Source of the DNA: [Phialemoniopsis] sp. UDSM-2020
Taxonomy: Eukaryota; Ascomycota; Sordariomycetes; Thyridiales; Thyridiaceae
Length of the DNA: 64,000 nucleotides
Assembly: GCA_018873225.1 (NCBI GenBank)
Contig: JAEILZ010000003.1
Coordinates: 4,402,001-4,466,000 of the forward strand
Direction of reading: 5' to 3'
How positions within the stretch are numbered: the stretch's first letter is position 1; each line of letters begins with the position of its first letter. Under the pieces are notes generated by a model, which worked only from the letters and a program-made list of their open reading frames with translations, was not told where the DNA came from and made no database searches. Shown here piece by piece: positions 1 through 9,554 of this stretch. The translations under genes and the position numbers were made by a program.

Positions 1-483
1 CTGGGCGCATTCGATTAGGATGCTCCATAGCACAGAAAAGTTATGTGCTATATCTTGGCCATGGGCTTTGTGATGGCCTAGAGCAATGTCCATGAGTTTG
101 CTAGAAAGGTCCTGCGTGAGGATCTGGTGAAGAATAGCCCTGAGAGCGTCGGTACTGAACATCTGGTCTTCATTCCCATCCTTGAAGAAGAAATAGCACA
201 CAATAGGCATGCTGCGGCTCGTAGACAATCGCCAAGGTTCGTCAGCCATGGCCCGCGATAGTACTGACTTCCCACATCCCGGGCCAGCAGTGACCCAGAG
301 GAAACTGGACGTTTCAGAGTGTTGCCATCTGCGGTATGTGGTGTTGTTGAAGAACCATTCGCATGTTCCTTCAACCTTTTGCGGATTGAAGTCTTTATAA
401 TCTTCATAGCTACACGCCAAGCTCTGCAGGAGCTCGTGCTTGCGCCGTTCCTTTTCGAATTCCGGCTCGCGTCGTACCCTCAT
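1..483 (-). CDS. NACHT-domain STAND NTPase (NLR-like), 5' part, runs off left edge
   Basis: The minus strand is open from an ATG at 483 to the window edge (161 codons, no stop). The protein carries a P-loop reading GPGCGKSVLSRA at about residues 72-83. It is preceded by a segment with YKDFNPQKVEGTCEWFF and followed by CYFFFKDGNEDQ and LRAILHQIL. This combination is typical of fungal NACHT (NWD2-like) STAND proteins, whose C-terminal repeats would lie outside the window. An in-frame TAG stands two codons upstream of the ATG. It sits in a convincing intron end (CTAAC branch followed by CCTAG), with a possible donor GTAAAC near 557. The true start may therefore be in an upstream exon carrying an N-terminal effector domain. 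Such proteins act in non-self recognition and heterokaryon incompatibility (family knowledge); the ligand here is unknown. Confidence 0.8.
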   Translation of the reverse strand, partial: MRVRREPEFEKERRKHELLQSLACSYEDYKDFNPQKVEGTCEWFFNNTTYRRWQHSETSSFLWVTAGPGCGKSVLSRAMADEPWRLSTSRSMPIVCYFFFKDGNEDQMFSTDALRAILHQILTQDLSSKLMDIALGHHKAHGQDIAHNFSVLWSILIECAQ

Positions 484-1586
484 GCTCTAGGATGGTGGTT
501 AGTTCTGGTGCTGTGGCTATCTTCACAAAGGCGACTGGGTTAAGTGACTAGTATGTTTACCATTTTGTATTGCCTCTCTGATCATCATCGATTAGACACC
601 CACGGTATCACAGAAAGCTCACTACTCAATCGCACAGGGTAGCGTTGAGGTGTAATGAAATGCACCAACAGACTGCAGCAGAGACGGCAGTCCTGCAATT
701 AAAGTAATGAAAACTTCTTAGAAAGCTTCGAGGAAAGAACGAACGAAGTCTTAAAAATGATTCGCCGAATCAATCATGGATGGTATCGCTTGAGAGCGCG
801 CGATTTGCAAAAAACCAACGAAGTGTTCAGGGCATTACGTTGGATGCCTCAACTCAACTCGCGGGGTACGCACAAATCCCAGCAGGCTGCATTGGGTTTC
901 CGGCGGTTGGGCGACCAATCACGCCTGCACTCGAACCTTCTAACTGCGGTTCATGTGACCAGAAAGAAGAGGCAGCTCCCTTGTTGTAGTCATGGGTGAG
1001 GTGCTGTTGCACATTGACGACCTGCCTCGTCCAGTAGCTTGGAGCGCCGACCTGGCTACTTCGATATGGACACCCGAGGAGTTTCTTAGATTGTCCAGCC
1101 AGTCCGCAGCAGCTCAGCTTATAGGAGACAGATTTCCTACTCTCTGTAGATAGTGGTCTCGGCGGGCAGAAATTCACAATGCAACACTATATATGGAGAT
1201 GTTTTGGGACATCTCGCACCCACAAACAATAAACCAACACAAGTAAAAGCACATCGTATTCCTATGTAGCGCTACAAGAACCTCCAGCCTATGAAAACGA
1301 ATAACAAAGGTCAGGATTGTTCATCTACAATACAGTTAGTTGCAAAACTAGGCGTCGTGCCGGCCGAATCAAAGACGACAAAAGTTGTTGATCTCGTCGC
1401 TGCCCCTAAAACAGGTAGTTCTCTTTCATTCTTTTGTTTCTTTTTCGAGTGAGTATTCAATCCTCGGATTGCTTCCAAGTCTTTTTTGTTAGACTTCCAA
1501 GGGATGGAAAGAAAGAGCAGCCACGAAGAAGGTGGCACCGCTCAAGAGTCGGGAGAGGTTAGTCCGCGTCAGTATGCCGTCCTCAA
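484..1586. other. intergenic, upstream of NACHT gene and downstream of BBP
   Basis: This 1.1 kb holds the probable first intron of the NACHT gene (about 484-557, minus). Beyond that I see only short frames without recognisable protein. No RNA gene or repeat was seen. Confidence 0.4.
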
Positions 1587-3679
1587 TCAAGCTCCGGGAG
1601 GAGGAGGCGGCGGGGGTTGGTCGCTGGGCGGCGGAGGCGGAGCGTCGCCGGAAGGAGGAGGGGGTGGTGGAGGAGCGCCGCCAGCACCACCAGAGTACTG
1701 AGCAATGAGCGCGTTGAGGTTGCCAGGAATACCTGGGGGAGCACCAAGGCCAGCTGCTCCAGGAGCAGTGGGCAGACCTGGAGGAGCGCCCATACCGGGA
1801 GGGGCACCATAACCGCCGTAGCCAGGGTAGCCGGGGTAGCCCCCAGACTGCGCTCCGGGAGCACTCTGCTGCTGTTGCCACGGCGCGGCACCAGGGGCAG
1901 AACCGCCATAGCCGTTGTTCTGGCCACCACCATAGTAGTCATCGCGAGGGTTGTCGTTGTTGCGGTTGTTGCGGTCACGAGCCCAAGGAGCAGGGCCGCC
2001 AGAGCCACCGCCACCACCCTCGCCATCACGGTCAGGGCCACGGCGCCAGGGAGCAGGACCGCCGGTGGGACCACGCTGCCACGGCTTCGCGTCACCACCA
2101 CCGTTGTTGTAGGAGCCAGGTCCGGCCTCGATACGAGCCGGAGGACCATCAGCGCCACCTCCAATCTCTTGCATGAGTTGCTACGGTGATGTTAGTATTG
2201 ACACATGAGGGTTATCATAGGGAGAGGAAACGTACCTCGTACTCGCGGTCAACGGCATCACCGCCACCAATACGGCCTGCAGGAGGTCGGCCACCTGGTC
2301 CGTCATTGCGCCAGCTAGCGCCTCTCTGCCTGTCGGGACAATCGCGGGCCATGTGACCAGCATTACCACAGACACGGCAGATGATGTTGGCGGTGTAGTT
2401 CTGACGCTCGGGGCAGTCATATTTACGATGACCGATCTGGCCACAGTTCTGACAAGCCTGGTTCTCATCGTCACGCAGGGTACCGTTGAGAGCAGCAAGC
2501 TCACGGAGCTGGTTGCGCTTCAGCTCGTTCTGGCCTTCGGGGATGGAAGCAGCCTGTTTTGCAGAGTTAGTATCATTCAGCTCGGAAAAAGAAGAAGGGG
2601 AGGTGACATACCGTCTCGATAACGTTGTGGATAAGCTTCTTGGCCTTGTTGACCTTCTCCTCGGTGTCGGCCATGATCAGGCAGTGCAGATCCTCCTCCT
2701 GGTTGCTAGAATGAGCGGCATCTGAGCGTCCTTTACCCTCCTTGACGGAGCCTTTACCACGAATGGCAATCTTGGCGCCCGACTCCGACTCCATCTTCTT
2801 GAGGGTGTTACCACGGGGTCCGATAAGTAAGCCAACTTGATGAGGGAAGAGCTAGTGTTAGTATCTGGTCAAGTGTGGGAGTGACAGCAGTCAGGTGAGA
2901 TTGTTCAGTCTACAGTGCAGGCCTGCAAGGCAGCGCATTCGAAAATTACGTGATGCCTGGCAGATCTCCAGATGGACAAGAACGAAAGGATTGAGGTTAG
3001 AAGGGTTAGAGGGTTAGCAATCATACTGAAGTTAATCTCCGGGTAGTCATTAACCGGCACGTAGACCTTCTCCTGGGTCTTGGTCGGCCGTCTGTAATCC
3101 TGCGGTGGATGATAGTTAGGAATGGTCTTCATCGCCTTCTCGATGAGCTTGTGGCGCTCATCTTCGAGGCGCTTTCGGTATCTGTATTCTCTTGTGTTGA
3201 CACGGCGACCATGGTTGTCGTACTGGGGTGCGGGCGAGGGAGATCTGGAGGGGACAGTTAGTTACCTTGTTGAAGGCGTGGAAGGACTCTCAAGAGTTTA
3301 CTCACCTGTCACCGTCCGCGGGAACAACATCGTCGATCTTGAGCTTCTGGCTGATCTCCTCGATACGCAGATGTAGGGTGTATGCCTCGAGCTGTTCGCT
3401 GGTCATGTTGGCAACAATAGCAGTGGGTAGACCCATCAGGCCCGCTGCCTTATTCTCAGCTGCATCACCCCAACGATTGCGCTTCTTTCGGCGGCGAGGG
3501 CCATCGGCTTCGGTTCGTGGTTCGGGGCTTCGGCCGCGCTTCAGCTCGCGATCTCCGTTGGAGTAGCCGTTGGACTGGTCGTTGCGATCGACCTCGGGTT
3601 CAGCATCGCCACCAAAGCGGCGCGCCTTGCCCAGGGGAATGTTGTTGGATCCGGTGATCCCTTGGTTTCTCCACGACAT
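1587..3679 (-). CDS. bbp: branchpoint-bridging protein (splicing factor SF1/BBP)
   Basis: Five exons on the minus strand, 3679-3306, 3244-3027, 2835-2612, 2553-2236 and 2180-1587, join in frame to 575 aa. The product binds the intron branch-point sequence in the early spliceosome (commitment complex) and contacts U2AF. Visible parts in order: a basic Trp motif [11 protein letters not shown] (about 62-72), which is the U2AF-homology-motif ligand; an SPSP phosphosite motif (about 126-129); a KH/STAR domain with [10 protein letters not shown] and the variable GKG loop (about 150-270); two CCHC zinc knuckles, [14 protein letters not shown] and [14 protein letters not shown] (about 306-345); and a Gly/Pro-rich tail ending in poly-proline. 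The start was chosen at MSWRNQ because it begins the conserved N-terminus. Length and domain order are normal for fungal BBP. Introns carry GTGAGT, GTATGA, GTATGT and GTACGT donors. Confidence 0.96.
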
Positions 3680-4073
3680 CTTGGGCAGACGTTTGCAGTG
3701 CAGCACAGTCTGTAGGAATGCAAGATGAGATACAGAAATCTTTGTCTCTTGCGAAGAAGAAGACAGGAGAGCAATTATGGGGTCGAGACCAAGGGTCAGC
3801 AAAAGCTCAGTCGCGCCCAAAACCTTTCGCCTGGAGCCCGCCAGTCACGTGGCGATAAGAGAACTTGATTTCGAAGTGTGGCAACCAGGACCACATCAGT
3901 GACCACATGTGCAGACAAGCTGGAGAATGCACTTATGTCGTTATCGCCGATAAGCCCCTCATCTCATGCTCATAGAGCTCACTCAAGGTCTGATCACAGT
4001 GTGTGCGAAGTGCTCAAATGGATCAAAATGTGGTATTGATATGGTGTGAATCATTGTGAATGGCTTTTGCCTA
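3680..4073. other. intergenic BBP promoter / GST 3' region
   Basis: About 390 bp between two minus-strand genes. It should hold the BBP promoter and 5'UTR and the GST 3'UTR. No further gene seen. Confidence 0.4.
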
Positions 4074-4986
4074 TTACTTTGCATCGGCCTTCATGCCAGA
4101 CTGCACCCAGGCCCTAGACTCCTGCTCCCGCTTCTCCTCCTCCTCCTTGGTCAGTTTGTCAAAGGCAGTGTGCCTCGTCGGCACGTTGCGGCCCTTCTCG
4201 AAGCCCGGGCGCTCCTTGAGCTTGTACAGCCAGGTCTTGAGGTGGAGGAACTCCTCGATGTCGATGCCCGCCCAGCTCGCGGCGGCGACCCAGCCCCAGC
4301 TGGCGACGTCGGCGATGGTCAGGCGGTCCCCGACGATGAAGCCGGACTTGGACTTGGCCAGGTGCGTGTCGAGCGTGCGGTAGAGGCGGCGCGTCTCGTT
4401 CTGGTACCTGTCGATGCCGTACTTGATCTTCTCGGGGGCGTATCCTGTGTGCGCGCGGAGTTGATTAGAAAACGCCTGCTCCTTACCCTGTCTGAGATGA
4501 GGGATGCACTCACTCGTAAAGTGGTTAGCCTGTCCCTGCATGGGGCCAAGACCACCCATCTGCCAGTGGAGCTACGCATCTGCGGGTCAGCACCTCTCCG
4601 AAACCCATAGAAGCTCATTGTACGTAGAAGCGCGTGCGCGAGCAAGCGACGCATCGTCACAAACATACCCAGTTGTTGGTCTCGTAGTACTCCTCGGTGC
4701 CCGCCGGGTACGAGATCTTGTGGTCCTTGTCGTACTCGTCAACAAGATACTGCAGGATCGAGCCGCTCTCAAAGAGGCGGATCGTCTTGCCGTTGAGCTT
4801 GTCGGTCAGCGCCGGGATGCGCCCGTTGGGGTTGATCTCGAGGAACCAGTCCTCCTTCTGCGTGTTCTTGCCCAGCGAGATGGCCGTGACCTGGTAGGGC
4901 AGGCCAAGCTCCTCGAGCAGGATCGACACCTTGATGCCGTTGGGCGTGCCCGTCGTGTAGAGGTGAATGTCGGATTTGTCAGCCAT
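4074..4986 (-). CDS. glutathione S-transferase, Ure2-like (Nu/GTT) class
   Basis: Three exons (4986-4669, 4559-4514, 4444-4074) give 244 aa. The N-terminal thioredoxin fold (about 6-90) begins [19 protein letters not shown] and contains [12 protein letters not shown] and the glutathione-contact ESGSILQYL. The middle [10 protein letters not shown] and the C-terminal all-helical domain with [11 protein letters not shown] match the Ure2p/YfcG-like class. Such enzymes conjugate glutathione or reduce disulfides and peroxides in the cytosol. There is no asparagine-rich prion domain, so this is an ordinary GST rather than the yeast nitrogen regulator. The middle exon is only 46 nt. The C-terminus is Lys/Glu-rich ([10 protein letters not shown]). 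A longer in-frame start exists at 5028 but adds an unconserved leader. Confidence 0.93.
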
Positions 4987-6031
4987 TTTGAGGAATTGCG
5001 ATGCCAGTTGTCGAAGGCGCTGTGTCATGCCAGTTCTACGGGATGTCTGAGGTCCAAGAGCTAGCTTAGCATGGACGGAATAGCTGATTGTATTTAAACT
5101 CAGCTTTCTATATCCCCCGTTCCCGCGGGGTCTCCGATTTAGCTATTGCTGAGAAATCACAAAAGATGGCGTCATCTTGGCTTAATGCATGTTTCGTTTT
5201 GGGCGGGACGGGACAGCTTCGGTCTGGGTACCATCCACTGGACCAGTCCACTTTCCGTTGGAGATCATGTTAGTCTGTGTCTTGATTGAGTTTCCCCTCA
5301 TGAGCGACGCTGGATCTTGTCACCCAAAGCTGTCGGTAGCTAGTTCTAGGGGCAGTTCGTAAAGTCGGGTGGGGTAAACCGCCGCCCCAAGACCGAGGGT
5401 AGAGGCAAAACTATTTTAATAAGTTATTCCCCGTGTTGGTCTATGCCTATCTCCCCGAGCTCATGGGACCCAGAGGGGCTTTGTTGGAGGTCTCAAGATA
5501 CTAGGATATCAAGTGTTAGGAACAAAAGGACATAGATAGGCAGGGATTGGCACCCAGTGACAATTTAAGCTTCTGACATGCAGGTCTGACATCCGGTTCG
5601 CTCACGGAAATCAGCCGAACGTGGGAAACATCTCGTAAGCTTTCAAAGCTTGCCTTTATTATTCAGCTCTATTGCTAATGCATATGTCACTGCCTTCAAG
5701 AGCAGACGACGCTGACCCGTAGGCTTCACCGATGATATCGGGTCCAAGCTGTGTTACTGAATATCACTGTGCCTGAAACGTCCAATAGTGGATGGCGTTC
5801 AAGTCATCCTGGCTTCTCTTTGGCCCTCAACAGCCCTGATTTGCACCCACGGCACCGAGGAGACCTCCACGGACCTCCCTGGATGGCTTGGTCCTGTCTT
5901 ACTCGGCGCTGGTGATCGTGGCATGCTTCAAACTTGCCGGACTGGCGCTGGAGTCTCAAGTCTGGAACTCGGCGTGCCAGAGTCTTGGTCTTTGTAGTTT
6001 CTTGATCTCGATCCTGTTCGTCCAACTGGTT
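4987..6031. other. intergenic, GST promoter to TRM140 3' end
   Basis: About 1 kb with only short frames. One notable item: the reading frame of the methyltransferase gene stays open for 76 codons beyond its TGA (6034 down to 5804), described under findings. Nothing else recognised. Confidence 0.4.
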
Positions 6032-7326
6032 TCAGATCTTCTTGAATCTGCCCTGAAGCCAGCACCGATGCATCTTAAGCTTCTTCAATCGGTTGACGAT
6101 CATCCTGCGATCGACACCGAGGTTGACGACCTCAAACTTCGCAGCAGATGCAGTCTCGTCAGATCCGTTCGACTGACCAGTCCAGATGCCGGCCAACTCG
6201 TCCTTGTCAAAGAAGTAGACGCGGGTGCCGTCGCCGCGGATGTAGAAGTTCTCTTCGAGGTACCGTCCTTTCCTGAATCGGACCTGAGCAAGGTCTCCTC
6301 TACCATAGTCGCGGAAGCAGACTTCGCCGCCGGGTTTGAGGAGCCGGTGCACATTGTCCACGGCCTTCTGCCACTGGTCGGGGGCCAGCGCCGAGAAGAT
6401 GAAGACCATCACGGCAACGTCTACAGAACCCTCTTCTAGGTCGGGCGGCAGTACGTCGCTAGCAACGTCCCACACATCGGCCTGGATGAACTGGGTATCG
6501 TAGTCCGCGTTTGCGCGCATGACGGCGACTGCCTTCTTGGAGAAATCGCAAGCATGAACTTTCAGCTTGGGATTCTTGTTGTGTGCGAGAACGGGAAAGG
6601 CCGTGTTACCGGCACCGGCGCCAATCTCCAGGAGAGTCTTGGGCCCAGCATCCTCCTTGACGATTTCGCCTAGGACGGGGAACTCTTGCTGCAACCACTT
6701 CCGGTCCTTGAAGAAGTTGGCCGTGTTGTTCTTGTAGAACAGGTCCCACCACTTTGCAGGGTCACCATTGAACCGTTCTGGATAATCGTTAGCAACTCCA
6801 TTCCCATACAATATGGTTCAATATAAGGAAAAGAGGTGATAAGAAGCGAGTCAGATGGGAGCGAAAGACTTGAATGCTACAGTTGTCATCAGGTACTCAG
6901 ATGAACTATGCTATAATGTGTAAATCATCACACACGCCGTGGGGACGGCGCCGCTTCGAAGGAATCGAGGTAAAGTAAGAAAATCTGTAGCAACTCACTT
7001 TTGTCAAAGTCAGAGACGGGAGACTGTCGCTGCATAGCGTACTGCTGCTCAGCATACTCCTTGTAAGTATCATCAGCCTCGACATGGTCCCAGGCATTGA
7101 ACTCAAACACATCATCAGTCTCGCTCAGGAAGCGCGACCCGAACTGAAACGGATCGGTCCGCTTCTGATTGTACTGAGGATCATGAGATCGATGAGCTGG
7201 GACATTTCCATCAGCAGTTGTGCCAAGCTGGATAGCCGCCACGTCCTCGGCGAGGTTTGCAGTCTCTGCCTCTGCAGGACGGGTCGACACCGCCTTGCTC
7301 GGAATATTGGGTGTTTCCACGACCAT
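6032..7326 (-). CDS. trm140: tRNA N3-methylcytidine methyltransferase, Trm140/METTL2-6-8 type
   Basis: Two exons (7326-6999 and 6777-6032) give 357 aa. The SAM-binding Rossmann motif LLEIGAGAGNT lies at about 159-169. It is followed by the acidic strand HACDFSKKAV and the family signatures KWWDLFYKNN, FFKDRKWL, DVAVMVFIFSAL and LKPGGEVCFRDYG. The C-terminal MHRCWLQGRF is also typical. The enzyme methylates C32 in the anticodon loop of tRNA-Thr and/or tRNA-Ser (family knowledge). Fungal Trm140 can be fused to an actin-binding domain; none is present. An in-frame upstream ATG at 7425 would add 33 residues rich in Arg, Ser, Ala and Leu with one acidic residue, resembling a mitochondrial presequence. 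The gene is divergent from the QTRT2-like gene. Confidence 0.93.
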
Positions 7327-7805
7327 TTTTGCGCGTCCTGAACAGGATAAAGCCTCGGCTGAGATCAAATGTCTACAGAGCAGAGCTTGATGGGCCGTTA
7401 CGGGTGCAGAACGGCATATTCGCACGCGGAGACCGGGCGCGTTGCGTTGAGGCCTGAAGAAAAGGAAGGATAAGAAAAATTTTGAGGTGAAATTTTGGTG
7501 GAGATTTTGGGGGGTCGCGAGTTTGTGGCTGAAAAGCCCATGCTGGACCCGCTACAATTTTAGTGTGGCTTTATCTGATCCCTGTGAATCACCTCGAGCC
7601 TTCGATCTAAGTGATTCTCTGGACAGAAGTATGATGCCCGACCAAAAGAAACCTTTTGAAGCTCTTTAATGGTGGATCTCATATGTATTAAGATTTCAAG
7701 ACGATTCAGCCACGAGGGAGTCCTACACTATCTGTGAAGTGGGAATTACGAGGCAGTCGTTCCACAGCCTTAATCTCGAGGCTTCAGCCCAGCTCATTTG
7801 TAACA
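7327..7805. promoter_or_regulatory. shared divergent promoter of TRM140-like and QTRT2-like genes
   Basis: The start codons of the two oppositely oriented tRNA-modification genes are 479 bp apart, so their promoters must lie here. No clear TATA box stands out. The TRM140 side contains the alternative upstream ATG at 7425. Confidence 0.6.
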
Positions 7806-9306
7806 ATGAGCGAGCTGGAATCCGGGAAGGCGATGAAGTTTGATATTTTGAAAGCCTTTGGGAATGGTCCGAGGCTGGGCCGTCTAGCCGTTCCAGGTCG
7901 GAAAGCTATCGATACACCAAACTTCATCGCGACCACCTCACGGGGTACCGTACCTCATGTCACTCCCGACAACCTCACCAAGCATGACCTGGTTAACGCT
8001 TCATACTTTGGCCTCGAGGACTGCAAGTCGACCACTCTCATACCCTTATCAGCATACTATTGTCCTAACAGTATCCACAGTCATAGAACTCCTCCAAAAG
8101 AGGCCATCAGGGCAACCAGCAATATTCGACGCGCCGCCCAGCAAGTCAGGCGCCTCGCCGCTGTACGCCTTCACCGGCACCCCTCCGTCCACAGTCTCCG
8201 TCCTGGCACCACGCCGCCTGCCCGCCGCCACGTCGCACATGGGCAACGGCCGCGACTTCGTCTCGGTCTTCACCTCGACCGGGTTCCGCAACCTCACCGT
8301 CGGCGACTACGCCGCGGCCATCGCCGCCGTCCGGCCCGACATCGCCGTCGCCATGGCCGACCTCAACTACGGCGAGGCCAAGACGAGGACGCCCATGTCC
8401 AAGCGCGCGCTCCGCATGGCCGAGCGCACGGACGAGTGGATCCACGACCTGGCCAACGCCACGTCCGGCGTCGCGGCGCTCTTCGCGCCCACGCTGCCGG
8501 TCCCCTTCTCCACGCAGTGGGAGTACCTCGAGACCCTGTCCGAGATGACGGACAGGATATCCGGGCTGGCCGTGTACGACATCGACGTCGTGCCAGACTT
8601 AAAAGAGTACCCGTCCCTGACCCCGCTGCCGCGCCTCTCCCTCGACACGCCCGTCTCGCCGCACCACATCCTCCGCCAGATCGCCCTGGGCGCCGACATC
8701 CTCGCCCTCCCGCTCCTCAACACGACCTCGGACTCGGGAGTAGCCCTGACCTTCACCTTTCCCCCTCCAGCCGGAATCTCCCCTTCCACCCCGCTCCCGC
8801 TAGGCACAGACCTCGCCCAACCAGAGCACCAGACCTCACTGCAGCCCCTCGCCGAGGGTTGCACGTGCTACACCTGCACGACGCACCACAGGGCCTACAT
8901 CAACCACCTCCTCTCGGCGCGCGAGATGCTTGCCTGGACTCTCCTCCAGATCCACAACTATCACACCATCCAATCCTTCTTCACGGCTGTGCGCGCCAGC
9001 CTCGCCACTCAAGGAGAAGACGGGTTCGAGGCCGCGCGCGAGGCCTTTCTGCGCGCGTACGAGCCCGAGGTCCCCGCTGGCAGCGGCAGCAGGCCGAGGG
9101 CGAGGGGCTACCACCACAAGAGCATGGGAGGCGACGCGAGGCTGAACAAGCCGGCGTGGGGCAAGTACGGGGACGGGTCGCCTGGGGCGGGGACACCCGG
9201 GTTGGGTGTGCCGCCGCCGGTGCGGAGCACGACGGAGACTCCGCTTGTGCCGGAGGGGGATGCGGCGGAGTTGGATGGGAAGGGGTTTGCTGAGATTGAT
9301 AGGTAG
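7806..9306 (+). CDS. queuine tRNA-ribosyltransferase accessory subunit 2 (QTRT2-like)
   Basis: Two exons (7806-8022 and 8081-9306) give 480 aa. The start is clear in family terms: MKFDILKAFGNGPRLGRLAV, then TPNFIATTSRGTVPHVTPD. The TIM-barrel body carries LAPRRLPA and SMTDRISGLAVYDIDVVP-like segments. The zinc site is CTCYTCTTHHRAYINHLL (about 332-349) followed by LLQIHNYH. The partner QTRT1 is the catalytic subunit. Together they replace G34 by queuine in tRNAs with GUN anticodons, and QTRT2 is found at mitochondria in animals (family knowledge). The intron has a GC donor (GCAAGT at 8023) with CTAAC branch and CACAG acceptor. It restores the conserved GLEDFIELLQ. The C-terminal tail after about 420 is a long low-complexity extension. 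Confidence 0.9.
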
Positions 9307-9554
9307 CAGGTGTGCTGATACCACATAACAAACATATGGATGAAGACTACGAGATTCATGTCCGACTTCGAGGCAAATAAGTTCATGAGACAACATTAAA
9401 GTGCTTTATATACGTAATGACCGTCATGAACATGCTAGACCTATCGAAAAAATCACAATAGCGCCCGAAGTTCTCTCGTCTAAACTACCAGAATATTCTA
9501 TCCCTAACCAGCCCCCAATAACACCAACAAATCGAAAGCACATAAACACATCTC

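Noticed and set aside
854..1177. 107-codon minus-strand frame between the NACHT and BBP genes
   Set aside because: No recognisable domain, unlike the composition expected for an NLR N-terminus, and no splice sites linking it to the NACHT exon were found.
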